Shown here: in pieces, positions 11,254 to 22,376 of the stretch | Position numbering within the stretch: position 1 is the stretch's first letter | Layout: every line of letters starts with the position of its first letter | DNA from: Phlebotomus papatasi | Lineage: Eukaryota > Arthropoda > Insecta > Diptera > Psychodidae | Length of the DNA: 64,000 bases | Direction: 5' to 3' | NCBI RefSeq assembly: GCF_024763615.1 | Contig: NC_077222.1 | Span: forward strand, 100,659,417-100,723,416 | Notes under the pieces: model-generated | The model's input: the letters and a program-made list of their open reading frames with translations, nothing else | Told to the model about the DNA's origin: nothing | Database searches by the model: none | Program-made: the position numbers and the translations under genes

Positions 11254-11364
11254 CTCCGGATACTTCACAAATGAGTGTAACATCGCTGCCTTCATTGTAC
11301 GGCTCTATGAGCTTTGTGCGATCCATTCTGCGGGCATCATAAATAATAGGTCTGTCCGGTGGTT
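11254..11364 (-). CDS. Sidestep-like exon 4: first half of Ig2
   Basis: The exon encodes residues 177-213. Its acceptor is ATTATAG|AA and its donor GAG|GTAGGT. It begins EPPDRPIIYDA, a proline-rich inter-domain linker typical of the family, followed by YNEGSDVTLICEVSG with the first Ig2 cysteine (C209). Its final G joins GA of exon 5 to give Gly214. The preceding 126-bp intron contains a (GA)n run and an A-rich tract. The next exon is 8.0 kb away across an intron filled with mobile elements. Confidence 0.94.
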
Positions 11365-11490
11365 CTATAATTACGAGAGAGAGAGCGAGCAAAAAAAAAA
11401 TGGGGATTAGATTAGTGTCACAACATGAGACTGATTTATCACAAGAATAGTATAACAATGAGAGAGCAGACGAAAAGTTTATTCACTAAC

Positions 11491-11699
11491 CAATAACTGT
11501 GAAATTTATCTTTAAGTTCCTCGTTGGTGAGTTACGAAAGTCCACTCGACATCTGTACATTCCCTCATCTGAAAGTTTGATGTCATCTACTAAAAGCTGA
11601 GCCGGATGCGAGGCAGTTCGAAAAAATGCTCTTGCGCCAAACGCTGTCGGCGATGACCAAAGTTTTGCTTGTCCGAACTGTCGACCTCTCACATCGAAA
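11491..11699 (-). CDS. Sidestep-like exon 3: second half of Ig1
   Basis: This exon encodes residues 107-176. Its acceptor is ACCATAG|TTTC and its donor TTG|GTTAGT. It starts SFDVRGRQFGQAKLW and contains SDEGMYRCRVDF, the classic Ig D-x-G-x-Y-x-C motif with C157 pairing with C80. It then reads NSPTRNLKINFTVI, the end of the V-type domain with a glycosylation sequon at N172. Family members share this DVRG...PTRN arrangement almost unchanged. The last G joins AA of exon 4 to give Glu177. The upstream intron is 204 bp and the downstream one 126 bp. Confidence 0.95.
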
Positions 11700-11903
11700 C
11701 TATGGTGGTATACAGAGCATATAGAGCATGAAAACTTGCCAAGTTTGTCTTATGATAAATGTGCTTAAGAGCTCCAGTTTTCGACATGAACGCTGAATTA
11801 TCGACAGAAGCTATAAAATAGTCTTGATATCCCTTCAAAGCCAAAATCTTGACGTTGAAATGAATGATATATAGAGGGAGTATAGCATTATAAGAAATCA
11901 TAC

Positions 11904-12036
11904 CTGTACAGTGGCTCTCCATCACCCTCCTTGAACCACAGCACCATGTAAACTGCATCATCCCTCTCCATTGGTGTTATGTCACAGGGCAGCATTGCTT
12001 GTTTGGCCAACACCCCTTGGACCGATGTTATGGGAA
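11904..12036 (-). CDS. Sidestep-like exon 2: first half of Ig1
   Basis: The exon encodes residues 63-106 and two bases of codon 107. Its acceptor is ACACAG|TT and its donor AG|GTATGA. It carries the first Ig cysteine (C80 in AMLPCDI), the acidic pair before AVYMVLWF, and the invariant tryptophan W96. The motif VLWFKEGDGEPLY is one of the strongest Sidestep-family signatures. The frame has no ATG of its own and is short, so this exon is easily missed by ORF scanning. The AG left over joins T of exon 3 to give Ser107. Confidence 0.93.
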
Positions 12037-13608
12037 CTGTGTAGACAATGCAAAGAAATTAAATTTAATTTAGCCCTTCACTGGCAATTAAATACAACAT
12101 CTATCCCAGAATCTGACATAATGACTAATTCAATCTTCTTCCCCAATCCGCAATTTTTCACAACTAAATCCCCCTGCACAATATTTCTTTGCGTGTACCC
12201 CACATTAAAGGCAGTCCCTACAACTACCCTAATACCCTTCTCTATGGCACTTTTACAAAGAAAAAAAAAAGTAAAATACTCCAATCTGACTAATCCATAA
12301 AGAGTGGTAATTTAAAATTTACATATTAATGACCTGAATATTTAAAACATAATTATACTATCATTTTAAGCTCAGCTCTACAGAAATGACCGAGTCGCAT
12401 GAAAATTACTTAGGATATGGTTGCCCTATCGCCTATCTGATGCTGGTGGGAAGACACATATATTAGTCGTCTTATCACCGACTAATGAACATATTACAAA
12501 TTAATTCTATAAGGAAAATGGTCAAGAAAAGCTCATTCCTTTCATTAGTATTCTCACATTGGAGATATTATTAAATTACTCTACACTTTGAAGAAATTAT
12601 GGTAAAATCTTCAATGTCCCATGAATTAATTTATTAGCATTATCATATCTTGAAAATGACATATTTCATCTTCAAGAATACTCTACATCTACATAGAAAA
12701 GGAGTTTATAATACCGTACTTTAATGGCTCATTTCCATCTAAATTAGTTGTTAGCTTTTGAAATTTGCTAGAAAAAAATCTACTTTGGCAATAGTTATTA
12801 TTATTATGATATGAATGGTAATTTTTCACAAAAAAAAATCTTTTGAAAACTCATGGAATTTGCTGAAAAGCAATGGCAAATGGGAAATTTTCATTGAGAA
12901 AAATTTAATAAAATTTCAAGAGATTTCACATATTTTAATATTTGCACTACTCTCATCGTATCGTATAGAATGAAAGTGGACACTAAAGCTCTGCACACTG
13001 TTTCTAAGTTTGTGCTTGAATTTACAACATACTATTATAACTTCTCCTATTGCTCGAACTCAAAGAGAGAGCAGTTATATAATTGTCTTTTTTCAACTTG
13101 TCACCCTCCTGGAGCTTAAACGGTAAAAGATATCAACTTCCGATCTTCAATGACCCCCAATCAAAAAAAGTTCCTGACGTTTCCTCCCCATCCACCCCTC
13201 CAAAATCCGGTTTCTGCGATTTTTTTTCAAAATTGGCCTAGGCTTTTTCAATGATTTTCGGATATGTTTTAAAGGTAGTCACCGGAAAATTCATGATTTT
13301 GAATTATTGAAGATCAAATGTGAAAGATATTGAAATTTTGAACCCAGATGTATCGGTGTTCATCGATAATGAATTATCTAAGTACAGATTTTATTTTATT
13401 TTCAAATGCTTTTATGATATCTGAATCAATTTGATCTCTAGTAGACCAGTAAGCACCAAAAGATCATGCGAAAAACTAATTCACAGAGAGCTCTATCTCG
13501 TGAGTTCGAGCATTCCGCAAAGCTAGGACGCTTTGCCATCTCTTTTCTTTAGGATCTCATTTAGTGAGTAAGCTCTTTTGAAAAAGAAATTTGCTTTACG
13601 TCCACTCT
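12037..13608. other. Start of intron 1, no recognised feature
   Basis: The first 1.5 kb of intron 1 next to exon 2. Open frames at 11971-12300 and 12078-12284 overlap the exon or its flank on the wrong strand or frame and lack any domain. Confidence 0.5.
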
Positions 13609-14486
13609 TAAGGGGTTACGTGGGTCAAAAAGACAGAAAAAACAGCATATTTTTCCTAGTATTTTTTGCAACATAATAAAAAATCTATTTAATTCATGCT
13701 CTTATGCATCTACATTTTAAGTAATTTTTTGAAATTCATTCATTCATTCATTTTCAACCGCTTATCCCTATTGGGGTCGCGGGTCCATGACATCCAAATT
13801 AGCAGCCCACGCTTGCCGATCCTTCGCCACTTCAGGAAGATGTTCGGGTTCGATCCCAAGGCGTTCCAAGGCAAGATTCTGAATTTGATTCAGCCACCTT
13901 GTCCTAGGTCATTTCTTGAAATTTTCATTTAAAAGTCTTAATAATTCAGCCGCTGGGACTTGATTTTCGAGAGCTTTTTTTTTGAAAAAAAAACACACAT
14001 ATTTTGCAATGGACAAGACTTCTTGGAGTAGGTTCTTTTGAAATCCAAAAACCGAATATTTCTCTTTAGCTAAAGAGTGAAACTAATCCTTGAACGAAGG
14101 ATATTTTGAAACAAAAAAAAAGAAATTTGTATTTCAAATTTCATTTAAATAGAACAAGAACTCTATTTTTGATGTATTTTGCACCGCGCTTTGTCTTGTA
14201 AAATAAGTTGTAGAAAAAAGTTGTTGCGGTAGAAAAAATCTACAGCTTAAGTGGGAGTATAACTGATCATCTGTCAGGAAATATTTAATTTTTGACGGCA
14301 GATGAATATACTCTAAAAAATCTTGTCCATCGAAAAGTATGTTTTTAATTTTTTTTTTAATTTTCATATTAAAATTTCAGAAAATTTAGTTAAAGCTTAA
14401 AGCTCGAATTAATTTTTTTTTCATAAAAAAAAGATCTCAATAAAATATGCTATTTATTTAGTCTGTCTGAACCACGTAACCCCTTA
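13609..14486. mobile_element. MITE family F carrying a LINE 3' end
   Basis: The left end AAGGGGTTACGTGGGTCA and right end GAACCACGTAACCCCTTAA are inverted copies. Flanks read TTAA at both sides, so the target may be TTAA (piggyBac-like) or TA; this is ambiguous. A LINE fragment interrupts it at 13735-13915. Other copies of the left part are at about 15098 and 56497. Confidence 0.75.
13735..13915 (-). mobile_element. LINE 3'-terminal fragment with (GAAT)n tail
   Basis: On the minus strand, 13905-13768 encodes RTRWLNQIQN, then LALERLGIEP, EVAKDRQAW and a stop. This is the pattern of the extreme C-terminus of RTE/CR1-like endonuclease-reverse transcriptase LINE proteins (G-R-P-x-x-R-W-L...E-V-A-x-D-R-x-x-W). 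A short 3' UTR and (GAAT)n microsatellite follow. TTGAAATT at both edges is a plausible target duplication. Strongly 5'-truncated. Confidence 0.75.
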
Positions 14487-14804
14487 AGTCGAATATATTG
14501 GATTTAAAGTTCAAATATTGAAGGAGAGGGCTTAATGCAACCCAAACTCAAGTTGATTTTATACACAGAAATTCAAAATAGGGTTAAAACTTACATTAAT
14601 GCATCTGTAAACAAATAAACCACATTCTTAGAAAAAAAATATCATAATCATATTTTCTTCACTGTCCAGAATCTTATGTAAAGTCTTCTACGCATTAGAA
14701 ACAATTTTTGCCAAAAATTGCTTTTATGAAGGAAATTGCATGCAGTGCTATAAGTGGAAACGTCATGATTCTGTGAAAAATGCAATTTTTAACGAAAATT
14801 GCTA

Positions 14805-15020
14805 GGGGAAAGTACTCCTCCTTCGAACGTTCATACCTTCGAATAATGTGAATTTTCTTTATGTTTTTTTTAAGAGACTTAAACATTTCTATTAAATATT
14901 AGTTAGCTTATTATCAATTAATGATAATTATGTGACAATAATATGGAAATCTCTTAGGAAAAGTAAAAGAAATTTCCATTATTCGAAGGTATGAACGTTC
15001 GAAGAGAGAGTACAATCCCC
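14805..15020. mobile_element. MITE family A copy
   Basis: Starts GGGGAAAGTACTCCTCCTTC and ends GAGAGAGTACAATCCCC, with TA on both sides (14803-14804, 15021-15022). It is the same palindromic family as 4065-4264, with the inner arm motif GAACGTTCATACCTTCGAA kept. Confidence 0.9.
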
Positions 15021-15740
15021 TACCGATTCATAGAGTACTTAATAGGCAATAAAAATTCTAAGCAATGCTTCTGAGTTTGCACTCTTACAATTCAAGGGGT
15101 TATGTGCGTAACGAAAACTATAAAATATTATACTTTCTGGAAATTATTTTGCCAACGATATAAAAGAATTGTTTAATACAACATTTGGATTATCAAATTT
15201 TTCGAATAAAATTTTAAAAAAAAATCAGATCGTATATAAATGCCACTCGTAATAATTAAAAATTATTGCAAATGATATTGTCAAACCATTGAGCGAAACC
15301 ACGCCCATATAAGTGGGCGTGGCTTTGACACGCTCTCTATCTTAAGGCCTCTATATATTGACAGCAATTTTCGTCAAAAATCGTCTTTTTTACAGACTTT
15401 TGACATTTCACACTACTGTAGTTCTGGCGATTTCCTTTAATCGAATTAAGAGAATTTCAAATTAAAATCAAGGCTTGCCCACGTAAGAAAATTACGTGCA
15501 ATCGTTTAAATTTAATATTTTGTAATAAATCGTTTTAGATTGACTGGCGTTTCGCATCTGATTTACTTCAAAACGTAATTTTGACGCAACTTTTTAACGA
15601 CTTCCTGACTTTTTAAAAAATTCTGACGTTTCTGCCTACAAGGATAGAGGGAATTTTCTTTGAAAAAAAAACAGGTATTTTTTAAAGAAATTTCTCATAG
15701 TGTTTAGAGGTCATAAGACTACTCAGATAATTAAGTACTA

Positions 15741-15968
15741 GGGGAAGGTTTTCAGGCTTCGCACATACTCTGGTTTTGAACACTTCCTTAATGAACCTAA
15801 GCTATATACTTAAGACTAGGTATTAAAATATATTGCCATAGAGAAGTCAAACTCATTAAATATTTGACAAAAACGTAAAAAGATCAAAGCCAGAGTGTGT
15901 GCGAAACCTGAAATTATTCCAGTACATCCGTACGAAACTTGAGATTGTTCTTAAGTTAAGAATCCCCT
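15741..15968. mobile_element. MITE family G copy, diverged right end
   Basis: The left end is GGGGAAGGTTTTCAGGCTTC and the inner right arm GCCAGAGTGTGTGCGAAACC. The outer right part has decayed, ending AATCCCCTTA. The family consensus end is roughly AGGGGAAGGCTTTCAGGCTT. Better copies are at 46849-47216 and 55054-55201. Confidence 0.7.
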
Positions 15969-18293
15969 TAGCTTGTCTTGCTTACAGATTCAACTTAATT
16001 TTCTCTGCACGACTAGGTTATTTATTTAGATTTTAAGAACCTAGTCATTCAATGCTATTGTACCATTCTTCTTCAAGTTTCTTCAATTAATAACAATAGA
16101 GCACAATATGGTTAGGAGAGTCCATAACATTTTTATTGTAGCTAATCTTGTGTCTCTCGAAAGATTGCCCCTATTCATTTTTGGTTTTCCTAGAGATAAT
16201 CTCTTCTGGAGACTCTGTTTCAATCTCATTTGAATGTTTGGTGTTTTATTGAAATCGTCCATTAATGAAAATGTCTTCAGTTAATCACAGAACATGTATG
16301 GCAAGAGTTGAAACAAAGACCTTCCACAAAAGACTGTGATTTATCATGAGCACAATGAATGCGGATTAGGAAAATTATGATTACAAAAATCAATAGAGAC
16401 AAAAGCGCAAAAGTTAGAGCGAGATGAGACTTCTCCCCTTGGAGACTCCGTAAGGTATTAAATTCGATGGAAACCTCAATCTTCTAATGAAAATTTATGT
16501 TGTACATATTTTGCTCAACACATGATTGTGTTGCTTCTCTTCTCATGGAATCAATACATTATGTAATCCTCCCACACTGACTGTTTTCCCAGTGAATGTG
16601 AGTAACGAGCACGATGCGTGTCATCGTTAAATTAAATATATTTCTCCATACGAAGATACAGTGGAGGATAATTTAATTAAAATCAAATCTTATTAACAAT
16701 TTTCCTAAGTGATCATCAAAATTGTATGAAAATCGCCTTATAGACAGGTAACAGAATTCACCCTGCGGGAAATAATACATACTCCCACAAAATATGTAGC
16801 ACATCTGTTTAGGAAAAGGATGAGAAGCTATTGTTGAAGATATAGCACAAAATATTGAAAAATTCTAGAGAGGAGTAAATGCTAAAGTTGATTGCATTTC
16901 TTGTATTACTCTACAATTCTGTAACATTATATTACTTCCATTTCAACAGGGATAACTGCATTGAATCTTATGGAGATTATGATTCATATTCCAAGCACAT
17001 AAAAAATAATTTTTATTTAAGCATATTTTGGCTTTCTTGTAAAATTTCTAAAAACCATAAATCTATATCACTAACCGTCTGGCCACAAACTACAGATCAA
17101 TGGATAGAATCACGATGGAAAGCAGACAAATTAAGAAATGCAAAGTTTTTCTGATAAAATAATTAGATTAATATTACACTGTTTGCCCATCATACGATTA
17201 ACAGAGCTAAAAACTTAAAGAAGAGGGATAGCGTTTTAAGGCCTTCAGGGATCCTCCTCTAAGTTAAATATGAAAAAAAATGCAAAATAATTTGTGAGGC
17301 TTTGGTATCCCACCCAAAATCGATAATCGAATAATTTTATTGTTTGTAGTTATAATACATAATTGTATTGTTTCTAATCGGGTTTGGGAAAACGTTGATA
17401 TATTCTACAAATTGGTTCATATCTCTTGTGTACCGGTGAACATAAAAATTTGAAATGAGAATAAACTTTGTGGAAAACTTGAATTCGTGAGCAGATTCTC
17501 TTTCCAATTCTTGCCGATAAACAACTTTCTTCACTTTCTTCATCAAAACAATTATTGCGCAACCGATTTTGAAATAGTATGAAAGTTTGTAAAAGTAGAG
17601 TGCTTATCCTTTAACATTTTCTAACACATGATACTTTTTAAACAATGCTGGATAATTAATATCAAAATAGATTTTTTTTAGCTGAGATTCTTCACAATGT
17701 TTCCGTCAATTATTTCAAACTTATATTATTATCAAACACTTCTACAGGGAGTCCCAGGATTAATCCATTTAGACTATGTACAAGAAATACTTGAAATAAA
17801 TAACATATGAATATTTCTAAAAGAAAAATAAAATACTAATAAGGAAGCATTAGTAGAGGTCCCTATCAAACAACACCCTAACGGTTATCAAATTTAAATT
17901 CTTTATGTTAAACTTTTAAAAGCTTTGTTAATTTTCAAAGTGTAACCATCTGAGAAAAGAATTTGTCACACAGAATTTAAATAAGAATAGATTATCAAGG
18001 AAATATTATCAAAAATGACGCAATGTCGAATTTTCAATGTGCAACTTCAAATCAAAACTCTGCGTAACTTGCGGCTAATTGAAAGAAAACAACAAAAGAT
18101 GTTTAAACCTCTGTCAGGCTATTTATCTCACGTCCTTGAAGGGCTAAAGTAACTAAAAATCCTTTCTCAGCAGCAATTATCCAAAATCGCATAGTTTTGG
18201 ATTAATACATTACGCGATAGATATGAATTAGTTACGACCATTGACGGAACCGAAAACACGAACTAATTCACATTTATAGAGAACTAGAGCACT
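15969..18293. other. Intron 1, no recognised feature
   Basis: About 2.3 kb without recognisable mobile-element ends. A 91-codon frame at 16879-17154 begins with a hydrophobic stretch but has no family resemblance and strongly AT-biased codons, so it is not called. Confidence 0.45.
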
Positions 18294-18494
18294 TTTGAAT
18301 TGAGGTAGCTTTGAAATTAGGCTTAATTCTCAAATTTTTATATGGAATTGAGCCTTATCAACATGTATTTTAGGTGCACAAATGGTATTTTGAGCTAAAT
18401 TATATCGTGATAAGGCTCACTTTCATTTAAAAATAGGAGGAGAAAGCTCTATTTTAAAGCTGCCTCAATTCAAAGGTGCCTGACTTCCCTCTAG
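18294..18494. mobile_element. MITE family H, diverged copy
   Basis: CTAGAGCACTTTTGAATTGA at the left and CTCAATTCAAAGGTGCCTGA near the right are inverted relatives. Internal text (GAGCCTTAT...AAGGCTCA) is shared with the element at 23876-24073. Flanks are not clear-cut. Confidence 0.55.
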
Positions 18495-18611
18495 TGACAT
18501 AAAATACCTAGTTGCAGAACATTTTAAAAGTTAATTAAAAAAAAAGAACAATATATTATTGAAAAATTGGGACAATCATCTTATAGATGAACCCCTAATA
18601 AAAAAATAATA

Positions 18612-18914
18612 CTCCCTCTGTCCCAAAAAAGGTCGTAAATTGTTTCATACAAAATGTAGGGGAAAGTTCGCTACTTTCGCACGACTCAAGCTTCGGACAA
18701 ATCATTTTTTTTTTAATTTCTTAATGGATTCGACACATTGCTCTTCTCAGTAAGTTTGAGATAATAGACTAGCTACTAAAATATAATATTATAATGAGTC
18801 ACATTCATTAAAAACATATTGAAAAAAAAATTATTTGTTCGAAGCTTGAGTCGTGCGAAGGTAGAACGCTTTTCCCTTCTAACAAACGTGCGACTGTTTT
18901 CGGGACGGAGGAAG
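18612..18914. mobile_element. Stowaway-like MITE (CTCCCTCTGTCCC ends)
   Basis: Left end CTCCCTCTGTCCC; right end GGGACGGAGGAAG. TA is duplicated at 18610-18611 and 18915-18916. The ends closely resemble the CTCCCTCCGT termini of plant Stowaway MITEs of the Tc1/mariner superfamily. A second element (18659-18879) is inserted inside. Confidence 0.8.
18659..18879. mobile_element. TA-target MITE nested in the Stowaway-like element
   Basis: GGGGAAAGTTCGCTACTTTC at the left pairs with the right end, and ACGACTCAAGCTTCGGAC with its inverse around TCGAAGCTTGAGTCGT. TA flanks are at 18657-18658 and 18880-18881. Its outer bases resemble family A but the arm sequence differs. Confidence 0.8.
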
Positions 18915-19369
18915 TAATAATAATTAAAAAATAATGAAGGAATATTTTGTCCTGATGTCCTGAATAAATTGATAGAACACTCAAAAATTTTACTATTATT
19001 TATTTAATTTTTTATTTTTAAAATTCTAAAATTGTTTATGTTCAGAATTCGGCGAATAAAACTGATCTTACATAATTGCTTTCAAAGACAGATAGAAGTC
19101 TCTAATTGCGTATTACTAATTGGTTCTGATCAGTAATAACCTCTCGAAAAGACAAATCTACTCCAAAGCCAAGCCAAATCTATATTCGAAAATCTACCGG
19201 AAGCCTAAATTGCAAATTCACGTACTCTGTGCTTTGCCGCTGAATGTTCTGTCATTTCGAATTTCGGTATTCTTGACACTTCAATTTTCAATAACATCAA
19301 TAACAGTGTGTAAACGTTTGCTAGAAAAAGTGAATAATTGTGTTTTTTGTGGAATTGCAGGATGGCAGA

Positions 19370-19740
19370 ACTCTTGAACGCAGTTTCATTAAAATAAATG
19401 TAGTAGGACTGTTGACGTTAGAGCAGTTGGAGGGAGAAAGCCCGTCCAGACCAAGATTCTTCTAAGCCAACGATACCAATCACTGTTCAACTGGGGTGAT
19501 AACTCTAAGGGGTGCTATAACGACAACTAACTTCAAGTTACGAAATCGCTGTTGTTCCGCTAGATGAGATTGTAACTGCTCAACGAGATATTCTGAAGGT
19601 ACAATCGAATCGGCTTCTCAGTATGTCTTCACCAGTGAAGTGAGGAGGACGCCAGATTAGTGGCTCTCTTGGAATTGGCAATGACGTTCTATCCCTGGGA
19701 TAAGCGATGAAGTGTACTCCAGAATGTTTAGGTGTAGATC
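19370..19740 (+). pseudogene. Possible degraded Bel/Pao retrotransposon protease region
   Basis: The plus frame at 19601-19650 reads TIESASQYVFTSEVRR, which resembles the L-x-D-S-A-S-Q...F-x-S-E protease motif of Bel/Pao elements. Shifted one frame, 19656-19679 reads ISGSLGIG, near the I-S-G-I-G motif that follows it there. Stops and a frameshift interrupt it. The block has more balanced base composition than its surroundings. The assignment rests on short motifs and is tentative. Confidence 0.4.
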
Positions 19741-19757
19741 CTTAGCAATTATTGCTA

Positions 19758-19972
19758 GGGGAAAGTGCTCTCCCTTCGAACTTCATACGTTCGAATAATG
19801 TGAATTTCTTTTGTTTTTTTGTAAAATATTTACACTAAATTATCACAGAATTATCAATAATTGATGATAACTTAACTAATATTTAATAGAAATGCATAAG
19901 TTACTTAAGAAAACTAAAAGAAAATTCACATTATTCGAAGGCATGAACGTTCGAAGGGAGAGTACTTTCCCC
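19758..19972. mobile_element. MITE family A copy
   Basis: Starts GGGGAAAGTGCTCTCCCTTC, ends GGGAGAGTACTTTCCCC, TA on both sides (19756-19757, 19973-19974). The right arm is close to consensus. Confidence 0.9.
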
Positions 19973-22197
19973 TACATCTATGATCTTTTCATGAACTTGC
20001 CCACTTTTACGTAACTCGTCGGTTTAAACGTTCGAACCTCCAATGGGTTTTTTTTTTAGGTAAGTTCTCTCTGATATACCTTCGAATCGGTACAGAAAAA
20101 AGCTCAACCGGAGAGAGCTCTCAAATCGGTTTGTACTGAACGAGAGAATTATGCAATGCCACTAATTCCATTGTCTTCAATCCCAGGACCCCCTGTTTAT
20201 CCTAAACAATCTCGACTTCTGTTTTTTTTTTCAAAATTTCCTTGATTACTTTAAAAGGAACAAATGATTTCGAAAATAATTCGGATTCGAACTCAAAACG
20301 TTTGAGTCATAGAGTAAGAGCTCAACTCATAAACCGAATGGGTACCCTTATTAGCTAATCTCACTTTAAAGAAGAAAAATTAAAGTTTATCAGAATCGAA
20401 GAAGTAAAATTCTGTTAGGTAGACTAAAAATACTTTAATCTTTCTGTTGAAAATTTAAAAGACTCTCATTTATTTTCCCAAATAAAAATTTTATTCTATA
20501 AATTCTATAACATGTAACATATACTATAATTATTCCTTATATTTATTTTCTTATTCTTTGGAATAGGAATACATTCAAAGGCATGTCCCTTTCCCTAGTT
20601 TCGCACTAACTTTCAATAGCAGCGATTTTTTAGAAAAGTGTCACAGAGTGCAATTTTATATCATATTTATATGCACGTAGTGTTGCTGTATGATTCAGTT
20701 GGATATGTACAAAAATAGATATACATATTATTTTGGGTATATGGGGTTGCTGAACAGTGATAGTATGAAAAGTGCTAACTCTTCCTGAAGCGTCAGTTAA
20801 GCAATTGAGTGTGCTGAGTCTGCTGGACTATCTCGAAATGGAATCAGCGCACCGGTGTGTGCACAGAAGAACGTCTCTGGCCAAAAGGAAGCGAGCAAGG
20901 TGCAAAAATTCATCACCATCAAGACGATTCGCACATAAAAGTGCAAACACCATTTCTTTGGAGCCTCCCCTACAAGACAACGCTCTACCTCAATTCTTAT
21001 CCCAAATGCAATCAGTAAACGTGTGAAAAGTTGTTTTAAACTCTGCATTGTACATAACATTGTTTAACTTATATATAAAAGTTTTTGTGGAGGTTTTTGC
21101 TTTCTGAAAAAAGCTTAAATGAGTAACAAGGAGATGAAGGTCTCGGTGTACCTTTAATATATTTTTTTTCTTTGATCTTGTCCTAACTTTTGCGCGAAGT
21201 GTGAAAAGAGCAATTCACATTTTATCGATTTTTCTCATTTTCACATAAACACCATATATATATATAAGTTTTAAATCCAAAAAGGAGTTCGGTGATTGAT
21301 GCACAAGATTGTTGCCAAAAAGGCATGAAATTTTCAGAGGGGGATTATTCACCATAAAACCGAATTTTAGTATCTCAGAATCAGGTGTATTTCACCTTAA
21401 CGATAGAAGTAGTGTTTCCAAACAAGATTGATAATGCTTGTTTTTTTTCCAAAGCCATGTGATCTATGGGACTTCTTTGCAAGAGAACTTTCTGGAAAAT
21501 TGGAAAAGCTACATTTTCTTCTCTTCTTACTCTATCTCAGTTATCGTTTAGTCGTTTTCTCCACTGAGGTGTTTTCGTGAAATACTGGATATCTTTATTC
21601 TAGTTAGTAGAACACTACTTAAACAATAATCTATATCTTTGTCTCTATTGCTATAATCTACTGACTATTTTATAGCTGTATATTTTATTGTTCGAAGTTA
21701 ACAAATAGGGCGGTGTTATTAATATTACAGTTTAAAGAAATATCACGTCTTTATATACGTCTGTTCGTCATAAAAATTAGAGACTAATCGAAAGAGATAG
21801 CGACTTGGGATGCCAATACGAAAAGTGAGTTATGGAGAATACAGCTCGACGACCTGGGCACGACGAGACACGAAGACCTAGCAGATGAACCAGGCACGAG
21901 AAACTCGGCTAAATATTTATGCTAAAACTTGGCTAAGACGGCGGTGGACGCATTAACCTTTTCCTGTTATTTTGCCTCTAACTAAGAGACGCACAGTTTC
22001 AAATACGTTTCATTTCAAATAAATAAAATAAAAATAATTTAGATGAGCAATTGATTTTTTTAGGATACCAGATAAATTATTTAATTGCTCATGGAAAATA
22101 TTCTACTCTATCTAACGAAATATTTTAAAACTTTTAACTGATACAAAGAAGATTAATTTATAATAACGAAATTAACAAAAAGAAACAACGTAACATA
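19973..22197. other. Intron 1, mostly unrecognised; two more GC-balanced patches
   Basis: Two patches have more balanced composition: 20760-21030 and 21780-21960. The first has open frames on both strands (84 and 87 codons) but no recognisable domain and no start context. The second has stops in all frames examined. They could be regulatory, untranslated or old mobile DNA; nothing decides. Confidence 0.35.
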
Positions 22198-22376
22198 GGG
22201 GGAAGAGCTTTTTCCTTCTGTATTTAAATGAAATTGAACCCCTATCGTAATATAATTTAGCTCTACAGACCAATTATAAAGCTAAAATACATTAAAATAA
22301 AGCTCAATTTTAATAAAAATAAAAGGAAGAAAACCAATTCCAAAATCGTCTCAATTCAAAGATGCCCCACTCCTCA
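22198..22376. mobile_element. Probable MITE, family H relative
   Basis: Begins GGGGGAAGAGCTTTTTCC after TA and ends with CAAAGATGCCCCACTCCTCA before TA. Internal AATTTAGCTC...GAGCTTTAT-like text is shared with other H copies. The inverted ends are weak. Confidence 0.4.

Noticed and set aside
11216..11410. 64-codon plus-strand frame
   Set aside because: Shadow of Sidestep-like exon 4 on the opposite strand.
16879..17154. 91-codon frame with a signal-like N-terminus
   Set aside because: No recognisable family, AT-driven codons, no splice or promoter context; hydrophobic starts are common in AT-rich DNA.
20772..21060. 84- and 87-codon frames on opposite strands
   Set aside because: Neither resembles a known protein; kept only as an unexplained base-balanced patch.
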